The notes: generated by a model from the letters alone, not told the origin. A stretch of 64,000 nucleotides of DNA from Stutzerimonas stutzeri (GCF_019090095.1 NZ_JAGQFP010000002.1:682001-746000); one strand, 5' to 3'. Shown: positions 42,290 through 52,176, counted from the stretch's first letter. Made by a program: numbers and translations.

Positions 42290-43182
42290 AGTTCGGTTAC
42301 CAGTTCGAATATGCGCGAGTGTTTGCCCAGTTTTTCGGTGTACAGCGGCAGGCTGCAGCTGGCGAAGGTGCGCTGCATCCAGCGATCGCTGCCGTCGAAA
42401 CGGGCGGTGAAGGGGCTGCGTGCATGGGCGGTACGACGGTTGTCGATGATCAGCAGGTCGCCAGGGCCGAGCCGCACGGGCTCGACGACCTCCCAGGCGA
42501 TGTTGCGCAGGGTGTCCAGCGTTTGCTGGGCGCGGTCGCTGTAGGCGACCATGAACTGCGGGTCGAAGCGGAAGAAGGGCGCATCGGGATCACCGTAGAG
42601 CACGGTCTGGTGCTTGTTGATGTCGATGCGCTGGTTCTTCTCGGTCGGGCCGTAGTCGGAGAGAAAGTTGTACGGCTCGTTGAGCAGGAACGCCTGCTGT
42701 TCATAGCTCAGGCGCTCGAGAATGCGCTCGATCGAGGCGATGTAGGTGATGGCTTCGGCTGCCGGGTCCTGGCGCAGGCAAAGCAGCAGCAGATAGTCCG
42801 GCTGGATCGCGTGGAACGCGTTCTCGGTATGCAGGTCGAGTTCGGTGTCGAAGCTGTCCGAGGTGGCCGCGCGCGACTGGGTCTGCTGGGGGAAGAAGTT
42901 GTTGACGATGCAGCCGGCCGACTCCTGCACATAGCCGATCGGTTCGCCGAGCAGTGCGGTGGCCTGCAGCAGAAGGCGCTCGCTGCACTCGTCCGGCTTG
43001 TGTATCTCGGTGCGCGACGCCGGCGTCGGCGGGATGTCGCCGATGTCGGTGTCCTCGAGTAGCAGGAAGCCCTTGGCGTTGCCGAACAGCTTGAACTCCA
43101 GGATTTGCGCGATTTGCGCCGAGCTAAGCCCCCCGTGGTGAATGCTGGCAGATAAAAGTTGGTCGAACTCGAGACTGGGCAT
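42286..43182 (-). CDS. clavaminate synthase-like Fe(II)/2-oxoglutarate oxygenase
   Basis: 298 residues of the TauD/CAS-like fold. The iron facial triad reads HTE (His118, Glu120) plus His253 in IDNRRTAHARSPF. Glu instead of Asp in HxE is typical of clavaminate synthase, VioC-type arginine and related free-amino-acid hydroxylases. The 2OG-binding Arg is in FDGSDRWMQR. The family usually hydroxylates free Arg, Lys, Asn or similar; the substrate here is unknown. I chose ATG 43182, with GGGAAGG just upstream, over an earlier in-frame ATG at 43314 that lies in the divergent promoter. The gene is coupled to lysE and divergent from a LysR gene. Confidence 0.85.
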   Translation of the reverse strand: MPSLEFDQLLSASIHHGGLSSAQIAQILEFKLFGNAKGFLLLEDTDIGDIPPTPASRTEIHKPDECSERLLLQATALLGEPIGYVQESAGCIVNNFFPQQTQSRAATSDSFDTELDLHTENAFHAIQPDYLLLLCLRQDPAAEAITYIASIERILERLSYEQQAFLLNEPYNFLSDYGPTEKNQRIDINKHQTVLYGDPDAPFFRFDPQFMVAYSDRAQQTLDTLRNIAWEVVEPVRLGPGDLLIIDNRRTAHARSPFTARFDGSDRWMQRTFASCSLPLYTEKLGKHSRIFELVTEL

Positions 43183-43316
43183 GTCATCCTTCCCTAGCGT
43201 TATACAAAGGCGAAGGCCTCTGGTTTGGTCCGGGTGCCATTGCAATGCTGGCCCCATGGCCGGCGAGTATTGGTGGGGGGTGGAGAGTTGCAAAATGGAA
43301 AAAACGAGCATCACCC

Positions 43317-43331
43317 ATGAGTTTTACTCAT
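43317..43331 (+). promoter_or_regulatory. perfect inverted repeat in the LysR/oxygenase divergent region
   Basis: ATGAGT-TTT-ACTCAT is a perfect 6-bp inverted repeat lying 17-31 bp before the preferred LysR start at 43348. It has the T-N11-A spacing of LysR recognition sites, so it may be the autoregulatory or activation site for the divergent oxygenase-lysE operon. Confidence 0.5.
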
Positions 43332-43347
43332 GCCGGCGGCTGACCGT

Positions 43348-44268
43348 ATGACGCTGCGAATCCCGCCGCTCTACGCGCTGCGCGCCTTCGAGGTGGCGGC
43401 ACGCTTCGGCTCTTTCACCCAGGCAGCCGAAAGCCTGTGCATCACCCAGAGCGCGGTCAGCCGGCATGTGAAGACCCTGGAAGAGAGCCTCGGCTGCCAG
43501 CTGTTCGAGCGACGCGGTTCGCGGCTGGCGTTGACCGACACCGGGCGGTTGTTGGCGCAGGAGCTCAAGGTCGGCTTTCGCACCATCGAAAATGCCTGCG
43601 TAGCGGTCAACCGCCAGCGCGATGCGCTCAGGTTGAAGGCGCCCTCGACGCTGACCATGCGCTGGTTGCTCGGGGCGCTCGACGATTTCCATCTCAGCCA
43701 CCCGCAACACCGCGTGCAGCTCACCAGTGCCTGGATGGATCTGGATGCGGTGGACTTCCACAACGAACCGTTCGATTGCGCCATCCTGCTCGGGCATGGT
43801 GGGTTTCCGGCTGACTGGAACCGCGTCAAGCTGTTCGACGAGTGGCTGGTGCCCGTGTGTTCTCCAGACGTGCAGGGCGGGTCGACCTGGTCGGCCGAAC
43901 GGCTGGCCCAGGCCGAGCTGATCCACCCGTCACGCGACTGCCGTGACTGGCGCCGCTGGCTGCAGCGGGTCGGTCTGATCGACGTCGTCGCCTGGCAGCA
44001 GGGCAAGCTGTTCGACACCCTGGAGCTGGGTATTTCGGCGGCGGCGCAGGGGCATGGCGTGTCGATCGGCGACCTGGCACTGGTGGCGGCCGAACTGCAA
44101 AAAGGCGCGCTGGCCCTGCCGTTCGATCAGGCGGTGCGTTCCGGCGACAGTTACTATCTGGTCTGGCCCGCGACCGGCGAAACCCCGGTGACCCTGACCC
44201 GGATGAAGGACTACCTGCTGCAGCATCTGCCGAATACCGACAGCCGCGGGGTCCGCTTGCTCGACTGA
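43348..44268 (+). CDS. LysR-family regulator, GcvA-like
   Basis: 306 residues. The N-terminal HTH ([40 protein letters not shown]) and the co-inducer domain match the GcvA subgroup, whose members often control amino-acid genes divergently transcribed from them. It most likely regulates the oxygenase-lysE operon in response to an amino acid. The start may also be ATG 43330, but that codon falls in the inverted repeat. The family consensus starts at MTLRIPPL, so I prefer 43348. Confidence 0.9.
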   Translation: MTLRIPPLYALRAFEVAARFGSFTQAAESLCITQSAVSRHVKTLEESLGCQLFERRGSRLALTDTGRLLAQELKVGFRTIENACVAVNRQRDALRLKAPSTLTMRWLLGALDDFHLSHPQHRVQLTSAWMDLDAVDFHNEPFDCAILLGHGGFPADWNRVKLFDEWLVPVCSPDVQGGSTWSAERLAQAELIHPSRDCRDWRRWLQRVGLIDVVAWQQGKLFDTLELGISAAAQGHGVSIGDLALVAAELQKGALALPFDQAVRSGDSYYLVWPATGETPVTLTRMKDYLLQHLPNTDSRGVRLLD

Positions 44269-44372
44269 GCGCGGCTCGGGCGAGGTGCGACCGATTCAGT
44301 CATTGCCCCGCCACCTCGGGTAGGGGAAAATGGCCGCCTTTTTCTCAAGTACACCCCGCAGGAGATTCAGCG

Positions 44373-46370
44373 ATGCCCAGCCGTCGTGAGCGAGCCAATG
44401 CCATCCGCGCCCTCAGCATGGATGCCGTGCAGAAAGCCAACAGCGGCCACCCGGGTGCCCCCATGGGCATGGCGGACATCGCTGAAGTGCTCTGGCGCGA
44501 CCACCTCAAGCACAGCCCGACCAACCCGCAGTGGGCCGACCGCGACCGCTTCGTGCTGTCCAACGGTCACGGCTCGATGCTGATCTACTCGCTGCTGCAC
44601 CTGACCGGCTATGACCTGTCCATCGACGATCTGAAGAACTTCCGCCAGCTGCACAGCAAGACCCCGGGCCACCCGGAGTTCGGCTACACCGCCGGCGTCG
44701 AGACCACCACCGGCCCACTGGGGCAGGGGCTGGCCAACGCCGTTGGCTTCGCCCTGGCGGAAAAGGTCATGGCCGCGCAGTTCAACCGCCCCGGCCATGA
44801 CGTCGTCGATCACCACACCTACGTCTTCATGGGCGATGGTTGCCTGATGGAAGGGATCTCCCACGAGGTGTGTTCGCTGGCCGGCACCCTCGGCTTGAAC
44901 AAGCTGATCGCGTTCTACGACGACAACGGCATCTCCATCGATGGCGAAGTCCATGGCTGGTTTACCGACGACACGCCGCGTCGTTTCGAGGCCTACGGCT
45001 GGCAGGTGATCCGTAACGTCGACGGCCATGACGCCGACGAAATCCAGATGGCCATCGACACGGCGCGCAAGAGCGACCGGCCCACGCTGATCTGCTGCAA
45101 GACCATCATCGGTTTCGGCTCGCCGAACAAGCAGGGCAAGGAAGAGTGCCACGGTGCCGCCCTGGGCGACGCCGAGATCGCCCTGACCCGCGAGGCGCTG
45201 GGCTGGAATCACGGCCCGTTCGAAATCCCGGATGACATCTACGCGGAGTGGGACGCCAAGCAGAAGGGCGCCGACGCGGAAAACGAATGGAACAAGCGCT
45301 TCGCCGCCTACGAGGCCGAGTTTCCGGCCCTGGCGTCCGAGTTCAAGCGCCGTATGGCCGGCGAACTGCCGGAAGATTTCGCCGAGAAGGCCAGCGAGTT
45401 CATTCGTGAGGTCGCCACCAAGGGCGAGACCATCGCCAGCCGCAAGGCCAGCCAGAACTGCCTGAACGCCTTCGGCCCGCTGCTGCCTGAACTGCTCGGC
45501 GGCTCGGCGGACCTGGCCGGTTCCAACCTGACCCTGTGGAAGGGCTGCAAGCCGGTGGTGGCCGAGGATGCCTCGGGCAACTACATGTACTACGGCGTGC
45601 GCGAGTTCGGCATGGCCGCGATCATGAACGGCGTTGCCCTGCACGGCGGTCTGATTCCCTACGGCGCGACCTTCCTGATGTTCATGGAATACGCCCGTAA
45701 CGCGGTGCGCATGTCCGCGTTGATGAAGCAGCGCGTGCTCTACGTCTTCACCCACGACTCCATTGGCCTGGGCGAAGACGGCCCGACCCACCAGCCGATC
45801 GAGCAGCTGACCAGCCTGCGTACCACGCCGAACCTGGACACCTGGCGCCCGGCCGACACGGTCGAATCCGCGGTGGCCTGGAAGCATGCGGTCGAGCGCA
45901 AGGACGGTCCCAGCGCGCTGATCTTCTCGCGCCAGAACCTGCCGTACCACATCCGCGACAACGAGACGGAAGCCGCTATCGCCAAGGGTGGCTACATCCT
46001 CAAGAACTGCGTCGGCGAGCCGGAGCTGATCCTCATCGCCACCGGTTCGGAAGTCGGACTGGCCGTGCAGGCCTACGACAAGCTGACTGCGCAGGGCCGT
46101 AACGTGCGCGTGGTATCGATGCCCTGCACCAGCGTGTTCGATGCGCAGGACGCCGCCTGGAAGCAGCACGTGTTGCCGGTCGAGGTCGGTGCACGCATCG
46201 CCATCGAGGCCGCGCACACGGACTACTGGTACAAGTACGTCGGACTCGACGGTCGCGTCATCGGCATGACCACCTACGGCGAGTCGGCTCCTGCTGGCCA
46301 GCTGTTCGAGGAGTTCGGCTTCACGGTCGACAACATCCTCGCGGTAGCCGAGGAACTGCTGGAAGACTGA
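44373..46370 (+). CDS. tkt: transketolase
   Basis: At 665 residues it is a full TPP-dependent transketolase of the pentose phosphate pathway. Features: [38 protein letters not shown], the TPP motif [15 protein letters not shown] through [33 protein letters not shown] and RQNLPY. AGGAGA lies 7-8 nt before the ATG. It leads a co-oriented carbon block with epd, pgk and fba, an order shared with PAO1 PA0548-PA0555. Confidence 0.98.
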   Translation: MPSRRERANAIRALSMDAVQKANSGHPGAPMGMADIAEVLWRDHLKHSPTNPQWADRDRFVLSNGHGSMLIYSLLHLTGYDLSIDDLKNFRQLHSKTPGHPEFGYTAGVETTTGPLGQGLANAVGFALAEKVMAAQFNRPGHDVVDHHTYVFMGDGCLMEGISHEVCSLAGTLGLNKLIAFYDDNGISIDGEVHGWFTDDTPRRFEAYGWQVIRNVDGHDADEIQMAIDTARKSDRPTLICCKTIIGFGSPNKQGKEECHGAALGDAEIALTREALGWNHGPFEIPDDIYAEWDAKQKGADAENEWNKRFAAYEAEFPALASEFKRRMAGELPEDFAEKASEFIREVATKGETIASRKASQNCLNAFGPLLPELLGGSADLAGSNLTLWKGCKPVVAEDASGNYMYYGVREFGMAAIMNGVALHGGLIPYGATFLMFMEYARNAVRMSALMKQRVLYVFTHDSIGLGEDGPTHQPIEQLTSLRTTPNLDTWRPADTVESAVAWKHAVERKDGPSALIFSRQNLPYHIRDNETEAAIAKGGYILKNCVGEPELILIATGSEVGLAVQAYDKLTAQGRNVRVVSMPCTSVFDAQDAAWKQHVLPVEVGARIAIEAAHTDYWYKYVGLDGRVIGMTTYGESAPAGQLFEEFGFTVDNILAVAEELLED

Positions 46371-46374
46371 ATAC

Positions 46375-46523
46375 GCAAGCTGGAAGCCTGAAGCTGGAAG
46401 CTTGAAGTAAAAGCAGCCCGGTTCAGGCTCGAGGGATCACAGCAGCTGAGAGGTCGCGGCTGGATGCTGGAAGTAGCAGCGGCACGAATACTTCCGGCTT
46501 CCGGCTTCCAGCTTCCAGCTCGC
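46375..46523. repeat. long imperfect inverted repeat built of GCTTCCAGC-like units, between tkt and epd
   Basis: The left arm (46375-46407) consists of AAGCTGGAAGC-like units. The right arm (46491-46523) is its reverse complement at 27 of 33 positions. About 83 bases separate the arms. The transcript could form one long hairpin between tkt and epd. Short repeats of this composition recur in Pseudomonas intergenic DNA. No transposase or target duplication is visible. Confidence 0.75.
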
Positions 46524-46540
46524 ATAAAGACGAGCCGCGA

Positions 46541-47587
46541 ATGTCCCGAACTCCCCCTTACCGCATCGCCCTCAACGGTTACGGCCGCATTGGTCGTTGC
46601 GTGCTGCGCGCTTTCTACGAGCGCAATGCGGCCTTTGATTTCCAGATTGTCGCGCTCAATGATCTGGCCGATATGGCGAGCGTGGAATACCTCACCCGTT
46701 TCGACTCGACCCATGGCCGCTTCCCTGGCGAAGTGACCGCGGACGGCGACTGCCTGCACCTGAACGGCGATTGCGTGAAGGTGCTGCGCGAGCCGACGCC
46801 GGAAGCGGTGGACTGGCGCGGCCTCGACGTCGACCTGGTGCTGGAGTGCTCCGGCGCCTACAACACCCGCGGCGAGGCGCAACGTTTCATCGCTGCCGGC
46901 GCGCCGCGGGTGCTGCTTTCGCAGCCCATGAGCGGCGCTGCCGACGTCGACGCCACGGTGGTGATGGGTATCAACCAGGGCCAGCTGACCGGTGCCGAAC
47001 GGCTAGTCTCCAATGCTTCTTGCACCACCAACTGCGGTGTGCCGCTGCTCAAGCTGCTCAACGATGCGATCGGTCTCGACTACGTCTCGATCACCACCAT
47101 TCATTCGGCGATGAACGACCAGCCGGTAATCGACGCCTACCATCACGCCGACCTGCGCCGGACGCGCTCGGCGTTCCAGTCGGTCATCCCGGTCTCCACT
47201 GGCCTGGCGCGAGGAATCGAACGCCTGCTGCCGGAACTCTCGGGACGGATTCAGGCCAAAGCCGTGCGGGTGCCGACGGTCAACGTGTCCTGCCTGGACA
47301 TTACCGTGCAGACATCCCGCGATACCGATGCGTCGACGATCAACCGGATCCTGCGCGAAGCCGCGCAAGTTGGGCCGTTGAAAGGCCTGCTCGCGTATAC
47401 CGAGCTGCCTCATGCCAGCTGCGATTTCAACCACGACCCGCATTCGGCGATTGTCGATGGCAGCCTGACGCGCGCCTCCGGGCCGCGGCTGGTGAACCTG
47501 CTGGCCTGGTTCGACAACGAGTGGGGGTTCGCCAACCGCATGCTCGACGTGGCCGATCATTATTTGCGCGTTGCCCATCGCACCTAA
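46541..47587 (+). CDS. epd: erythrose-4-phosphate dehydrogenase
   Basis: 348 residues of the GAPDH family: RIALNGYGRIGRCVLRAFYE (NAD fold), the active-site Cys in VSNASCTTNCGVPLLKLL, and WFDNEWGFANRMLDVADHYL. It sits between tkt and pgk, the position and length of Epd (PA0551), which feeds erythronate-4-phosphate into pyridoxal phosphate synthesis. A glycolytic GAPDH reading is less likely given the locus, although sequence alone separates the two poorly. Confidence 0.92.
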   Translation: MSRTPPYRIALNGYGRIGRCVLRAFYERNAAFDFQIVALNDLADMASVEYLTRFDSTHGRFPGEVTADGDCLHLNGDCVKVLREPTPEAVDWRGLDVDLVLECSGAYNTRGEAQRFIAAGAPRVLLSQPMSGAADVDATVVMGINQGQLTGAERLVSNASCTTNCGVPLLKLLNDAIGLDYVSITTIHSAMNDQPVIDAYHHADLRRTRSAFQSVIPVSTGLARGIERLLPELSGRIQAKAVRVPTVNVSCLDITVQTSRDTDASTINRILREAAQVGPLKGLLAYTELPHASCDFNHDPHSAIVDGSLTRASGPRLVNLLAWFDNEWGFANRMLDVADHYLRVAHRT

Positions 47588-47647
47588 GCTGCTGCGGTAT
47601 CGGCAACGCTGGACAACATCGCCGTTCTTGAACTTAAGGAAGATCAC

Positions 47648-48808
47648 ATGACCGTTTTGAAGATGACCGACCTCGACCTCCAGGGTAAGCGCGTGCTGAT
47701 CCGCGAGGACCTCAACGTGCCGGTCAAGGATGGCGCAGTCAAAAGCGATGCGCGCATCCTGGCATCCTTGCCGACCATCAAGCTGGCGCTGGAAAAGGGC
47801 GCAGCGGTGCTGGTCTGCTCGCACCTGGGCCGTCCGGAAGAGGGCGTCTACAGCGAGGAAGACAGCCTCAAGCCGGTCGCCGACTACCTGAGCAAGGCGC
47901 TCGATCGCGAGGTGCCGCTGGTCAAGGATTACCTTGGTGGCGTTCAGGTGCAGGCCGGTGAGCTGGTGCTGCTGGAGAACGTGCGCTTCAACAAGGGTGA
48001 AAAGAAGAACACCGACGAGCTGGCGCAACAGTACGCGGCGCTGTGCGACGTCTTCGTGATGGACGCCTTCGGCACCGCACACCGCGCCCAGGGCTCGACC
48101 CACGGGGTCGCCAAGTTTGCCAAGGTCGCCTGCGCCGGTCCGCTGCTGGCCGCTGAGCTCGACGCGCTGGGCAAGGCGCTGAAGAGCCCGGCCAAGCCCA
48201 TGGCGGCCATCGTCGCCGGCTCCAAGGTGTCGACCAAGCTGGACGTGCTCAACAGCCTGAGCCAGGTCTGCGACCAGCTGATCGTGGGGGGTGGCATCGC
48301 CAATACCTTTCTCGCGGCGGCCGGCTTCCCGGTAGGCAAGTCCCTGTATGAAGCCGATCTGGTCGACACCGCCAAGGCCATCGCGGCCAAGGTCAGCGTG
48401 CCGCTGCCGGTGGATGTGGTGGTCGCGAAGGCCTTCGCCGAAGATGCCGAAGCCACCGTCAAGGCGGTGGGCGACGTGGCCGATGACGACATGATCCTGG
48501 ATATCGGCCCGCAGACCGCGGCCAACTTCGCCGAGCTGCTGAAGTCGTCCAAGACCATTCTGTGGAACGGCCCGGTCGGCGTGTTCGAATTCGACCAGTT
48601 CGGCAATGGCACCAAGGTGCTGGCGCAGGCTATCGCCGAAAGCCCGGCGTTCTCCATTGCCGGTGGCGGCGACACCCTGGCGGCGATCGACAAGTACGGC
48701 GTTGGCGAGCAGATCTCCTACATTTCCACCGGTGGTGGCGCCTTCCTCGAGTTCGTCGAAGGCAAGGTACTGCCGGCGGTCGAGGTGCTGGAACAGCGCG
48801 CAGGCTGA
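47648..48808 (+). CDS. pgk: phosphoglycerate kinase
   Basis: This 386-residue glycolytic kinase shows [61 protein letters not shown] and the nucleotide-binding [16 protein letters not shown] and [16 protein letters not shown]. An AAGGA Shine-Dalgarno lies about 8 nt before the ATG. The gap after epd is 60 nt, so the two probably share a transcript. Confidence 0.98.
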   Translation: MTVLKMTDLDLQGKRVLIREDLNVPVKDGAVKSDARILASLPTIKLALEKGAAVLVCSHLGRPEEGVYSEEDSLKPVADYLSKALDREVPLVKDYLGGVQVQAGELVLLENVRFNKGEKKNTDELAQQYAALCDVFVMDAFGTAHRAQGSTHGVAKFAKVACAGPLLAAELDALGKALKSPAKPMAAIVAGSKVSTKLDVLNSLSQVCDQLIVGGGIANTFLAAAGFPVGKSLYEADLVDTAKAIAAKVSVPLPVDVVVAKAFAEDAEATVKAVGDVADDDMILDIGPQTAANFAELLKSSKTILWNGPVGVFEFDQFGNGTKVLAQAIAESPAFSIAGGGDTLAAIDKYGVGEQISYISTGGGAFLEFVEGKVLPAVEVLEQRAG

Positions 48809-48909
48809 TCGGCGCGCGTGATCCCGCTGCAACAGGCGCAACGGTGAAAGGCAACCCTGCGGGCTCGCTGCTGTCTCTGTTCTGTCCAGACGAGGAATGG
48901 AGACTCACC

Positions 48910-49104
48910 ATGCGTTACGCCGCTATCGCTGTTTGTTGCCTCGGCCTGGCCGGGTGCGCCGGGAACGGTCCGGATTCGGCCTGTGAGGTATTCGATCCGC
49001 CGCCGGTGCAGAGCCCGACCGCGCAGAACGACCAGCGTGTACAGATGCAAAGCACCGGTGATCCCACCGCCGGAACCGCCGCGGACGTTCGGGAGTGCCC
49101 CTGA
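48910..49104 (+). CDS. small putative lipoprotein
   Basis: A 64-residue peptide: MRYAAIAVCCLGLAGC is a lipoprotein signal with lipobox LAGC (Cys16). The mature chain is Gln/Thr/Pro-rich with two more cysteines (SACEVFDPPP, VRECP). GGAG lies 8-9 nt upstream of the ATG. I recognise no family. It sits between pgk and fba with a second lipoprotein, in the place of the PAO1 hypothetical genes PA0553-PA0554. Confidence 0.7.
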   Translation: MRYAAIAVCCLGLAGCAGNGPDSACEVFDPPPVQSPTAQNDQRVQMQSTGDPTAGTAADVRECP

Positions 49105-49131
49105 GCCCACCCGCATGAGCAAGGAGAAGCG

Positions 49132-49464
49132 ATGAAAGGCCTGTTCATCCCGATTGCCGCGCTGCTGTTGAGCGGTTGCGGCCATTGGCAGTCCGGCCCC
49201 GATGCCCCGTTCATCCGTTGGAACTGCAAGAGTCCACAGGACATCGCCTGGCGCTATGCCGATGAAGGCCATCAGACGATCGACTTGAAAATCGGCAACA
49301 GCGAACAGGTTCATACCCTCCGCAAGGAACCGGTGACGCGCGGTGCTTTCTATAGCGATGGCGTAGTGGCCTTCCACGACAAGGGGAACGAGGCATTGGT
49401 CTACCGGATCGCCGACGACAAGCTGCTGGCCCATGGCTGTAGCGCCTCATTGATCAATCTTTGA
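49132..49464 (+). CDS. putative lipoprotein with MliC-like domain
   Basis: 110 residues. The lipobox is LLSGC (Cys16). The mature part resembles the MliC/PliC C-type lysozyme inhibitor fold: IRWNCKSPQDIAWRYADEG, then TRGAFYSDGVVAFHDKGNEA and a closing LLAHGCSA. The paired cysteines and the KGNEA strand are the family hallmarks. MliC proteins sit in the outer membrane facing the periplasm and block host C-type lysozyme. The similarity is partial, so the function is an inference. Confidence 0.72.
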   Translation: MKGLFIPIAALLLSGCGHWQSGPDAPFIRWNCKSPQDIAWRYADEGHQTIDLKIGNSEQVHTLRKEPVTRGAFYSDGVVAFHDKGNEALVYRIADDKLLAHGCSASLINL

Positions 49465-49625
49465 GCGGGCTGCTCGACCCGCGGGGCCCCTCGTTTTTGT
49501 CCGAGCTGATGGCTTTTGGCTCGTCCGCCACTACAATGCCGCGCCACAGCGCGGTGCTTGAACACCGCCGGCCCCTGGGGCAGGCTCTACATGATTAATC
49601 GACCCTAACCGGGAGAAAGGAAAAC

Positions 49626-50690
49626 ATGGCACTCATCAGCATGCGCCAGATGCTCGACCACGCCGCCGAATTCGGCTACGGCGTGCCGGCCTTCAACGTA
49701 AACAACCTCGAGCAGATGCGAGCCATCATGGAAGCGGCCGACAAGACCGACTCCCCGGTGATCGTCCAGGCTTCGGCCGGCGCTCGCAAATACGCCGGCG
49801 CGCCGTTCCTGCGCCACCTGATCCTCGCGGCGGTGGAAGAATTCCCGCACATTCCGGTGGTCATGCACCAGGACCACGGCACCAGCCCGGACATCTGCCA
49901 GCGCTCGATCCAGCTGGGCTTCAGCTCGGTGATGATGGATGGTTCGCTGAAAGAAGACGGCAAGACCCCCTCCGACTATGAATACAACGTCCGCGTGACT
50001 CAGCAGACCGTTGCCTTTGCCCACGCCTGCGGTGTGTCGGTCGAAGGCGAGCTGGGTTGCCTGGGCTCGCTGGAAACCGGCATGGCCGGTGAAGAAGACG
50101 GTGTCGGCGCCGAAGGCACCCTGGATCACAGCCAGCTGCTGACCGATCCGGAAGAGGCCGCGGACTTCGTTGCCAAGACCAAGGTCGATGCCCTGGCCAT
50201 CGCCATCGGCACCAGCCACGGCGCCTACAAGTTCACCAAGCCGCCAACCGGCGACACCCTGTCGATCCAGCGCATCAAGGAGATTCACCAGCGCATCCCG
50301 GACACCCATCTGGTGATGCACGGCTCCTCCTCGGTCCCGCAGGAGTGGCTGAAAATCATCAACGAGTACGGTGGTGACATCAAGGAAACCTACGGCGTTC
50401 CGGTCGAGGAGATCGTCGAGGGCATCAAGTACGGTGTACGCAAGGTCAACATCGACACCGATCTGCGTCTGGCCTCCACCGGCGCAATCCGTGAGTTCAT
50501 GGCGAAGAACCCCAGCGAGTTCGACCCGCGCAAGTATCTGGCCAAGACTGTCAGCGCCATGCGTGACATCTGCATCGCCCGTTACGAAGCCTTCGGCACC
50601 GCCGGCAATGCCTCGAAGATCAAGCCGATCTCCCTGGAAGGCATGTTCCAGCGCTATGCCAGCGGCGAGCTGGACCCCAAGGTCCGCTGA
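49626..50690 (+). CDS. fba: class II fructose-1,6-bisphosphate aldolase
   Basis: This 354-residue zinc-dependent aldolase joins or cleaves fructose-1,6-bisphosphate. Zn-binding and catalytic motifs include [12 protein letters not shown] (HxDH-type), [43 protein letters not shown] and [21 protein letters not shown] lies just before the ATG. It closes the tkt-epd-pgk-fba block. Confidence 0.98.
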   Translation: MALISMRQMLDHAAEFGYGVPAFNVNNLEQMRAIMEAADKTDSPVIVQASAGARKYAGAPFLRHLILAAVEEFPHIPVVMHQDHGTSPDICQRSIQLGFSSVMMDGSLKEDGKTPSDYEYNVRVTQQTVAFAHACGVSVEGELGCLGSLETGMAGEEDGVGAEGTLDHSQLLTDPEEAADFVAKTKVDALAIAIGTSHGAYKFTKPPTGDTLSIQRIKEIHQRIPDTHLVMHGSSSVPQEWLKIINEYGGDIKETYGVPVEEIVEGIKYGVRKVNIDTDLRLASTGAIREFMAKNPSEFDPRKYLAKTVSAMRDICIARYEAFGTAGNASKIKPISLEGMFQRYASGELDPKVR

Positions 50691-50705
50691 ACCATCGAGC
50701 TGACG

Positions 50706-50736
50706 ACGAGCCCGCCCTGTGCGGGCTCGTTGCGTT
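50706..50736 (+). terminator. probable terminator after fba
   Basis: A perfect 10-bp stem ACGAGCCCGC / GCGGGCTCGT with loop CCTGT begins 16 nt after the fba stop. The following tract TGCGTT is only weakly T-rich. Confidence 0.7.
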
Positions 50737-50768
50737 ATGGCGTGTTCAAACCGGGATGAGCGGCGACT

Positions 50769-51146
50769 TCAGGCGAGGAGTCGCTGAATCTGGCTGCGTA
50801 GGGTATCCAGCGAAAAGGGCTTGGCGATGATCGGTGCCGAGCGTGCGATAGGGCTGCCTGATTCGTGAATCTCGATCGGGTAGCCGCTGATGAAGATGAC
50901 TTTCAGTTCCGGCCGCAGCTTCAGCGCTGGCTCGGCAATCATCACGCCCGAGATGCCCCCAGGCAGCCGGTAGTCGGTCACCAGCAGGTCCAGCTGAGGC
51001 TTGGTCGCCAGGATCTCGAACGCTTCGGTGGCGTCCGATGCTTCCAGGACCTTGTAGCCTTCATCCGCCAGATAATCAGATAGCAGGCAAAGAATGTGGG
51101 GTTCGTCCTCGACGAGCAGGACGACTTTGCTGGACGGGTTGCTCAT
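50769..51146 (-). CDS. stand-alone response regulator receiver
   Basis: 125 residues, receiver domain only. The acidic pair is in VVLLVEDEPHILCLLSDYL, the acceptor is Asp58 in LLVTDYRLPGG, the Thr/Ser switch is in VIFISGYP and the conserved Lys is in IIAKPFSLDTL. The VISGYP/LPGG style is that of receivers paired with hybrid histidine kinases, but no kinase is in the window. I chose ATG 51146; in-frame ATGs up to 51242 would add a tail without domain similarity. It is convergent with fba. Confidence 0.87.
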   Translation of the reverse strand: MSNPSSKVVLLVEDEPHILCLLSDYLADEGYKVLEASDATEAFEILATKPQLDLLVTDYRLPGGISGVMIAEPALKLRPELKVIFISGYPIEIHESGSPIARSAPIIAKPFSLDTLRSQIQRLLA

Positions 51147-51359
51147 TGGAGCGATTCTCATGGTTTTCGCGGGACACATTACTTCAGACCGGTCACTAAT
51201 CCAGCACAGGCGAACACGTTGGAGCCTCCTGGCGTTCCGCAAGTTCAGGTCGAAACCTCATTCGCCTCGCGTTTGCTCGCGGATAGGGCGTCCGGTGCGC
51301 GTTGGCAATCGGCCCGGCCATCGTTAGGCTCGGTTCATGTCGCTTACTGGAGCCCTATC

Positions 51360-51980
51360 ATGCCTGACGAAAACGCCCATGCGGTCACCGAAAAGACCCT
51401 GGATGACTATCGAGCCAATGCCGAGGCCTTTCGTGAGGGCACGCGCGACCACGATGTCAGCCAGAATATCGACGCGCTGTTGCGGCATATTCAGGGTCAA
51501 CCCCCCTTTCGAATCCTGGACCTGGGTTGCGGACCCGGCCGCGACCTCAAGACGTTCACCGCACGCGGGCACGTCGCCGTAGGCCTGGACGGTGCCGAGC
51601 CCTTCGTCCACATGGCGCGGCGTGAGTCCGGTTGCGAAGTGCTGCATCAGGATTTCCTGCAACTGGACCTGCCGGTCGAGGCCTTTGACGGCATTTTTGC
51701 CAACGCTGTGCTGTTTCATCTGCCCAGCCGGGAGATCGATGGTGTGCTGTCGAAGCTGCATGCAGCGCTGCGCCCTGGTGGGGTGTTGTTCAGCTCCAAC
51801 CCGCGTGGCAACAACCAGGAGGGCTGGAGCGGAGCACGCTACGGCACCTGGTACGACTGGCCGAGCTGGCGCCAACGGCTGCTTTCGGCAGGCTTCAGTG
51901 AACTCGAGCATTACTATCGGCCCGCAGGCTTGCCGCGCGACCAGCAACCTTGGCTTGCCAGCGTCTGGCGCAAGGCTTAG
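51360..51980 (+). CDS. class I SAM-dependent methyltransferase
   Basis: 206 residues. Motif I is FRILDLGCGPGRDLKTF; later blocks are AVGLDGAEPFVHMARR, FDGIFANAVLFHLPS, ALRPGGVLFSSNPRG and a C-terminal WRQRLLSAGFSELEHYYRPA. This matches the small Methyltransf_11/25 group with unknown substrate. The ATG at 51360 has GGAG 8 nt upstream; upstream in-frame codons overlap the divergent regulator promoter. No neighbouring gene suggests the substrate. Confidence 0.88.
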   Translation: MPDENAHAVTEKTLDDYRANAEAFREGTRDHDVSQNIDALLRHIQGQPPFRILDLGCGPGRDLKTFTARGHVAVGLDGAEPFVHMARRESGCEVLHQDFLQLDLPVEAFDGIFANAVLFHLPSREIDGVLSKLHAALRPGGVLFSSNPRGNNQEGWSGARYGTWYDWPSWRQRLLSAGFSELEHYYRPAGLPRDQQPWLASVWRKA

Positions 51981-52046
51981 CGCCATTTCAACGGTCGGTA
52001 GGGGCGGCTGGCAAAGCAGAATGCATGCCGTCTGCCTGCGGTTCAT

Positions 52047-52070
52047 GCGTTTTGCATGCGTGCAAAACGC
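52047..52070. repeat. perfect 10-bp palindrome before the DUF3509 gene
   Basis: GCGTTTTGCA, loop TGCG, then TGCAAAACGC: a perfect 10-bp stem 67 nt after the methyltransferase stop and 107 nt before the DUF3509 ATG. It lacks a T-tract (TATTATGTGA follows), so it may be an operator or an imperfect terminator. Confidence 0.6.
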
Positions 52071-52176
52071 TATTATGTGACGCAAGTCACTGAAATTACT
52101 TGATTTGCTGATCTGTCGCGGTTGGCACGAACGCTGCTCTGGCTATGGGGCTGGACCATAACTGGAGTACACAATA

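Noticed and set aside
46375..46523. Inverted repeat considered as insertion-sequence ends
   Set aside because: No transposase between the arms (only 83 bases) and no target duplication.
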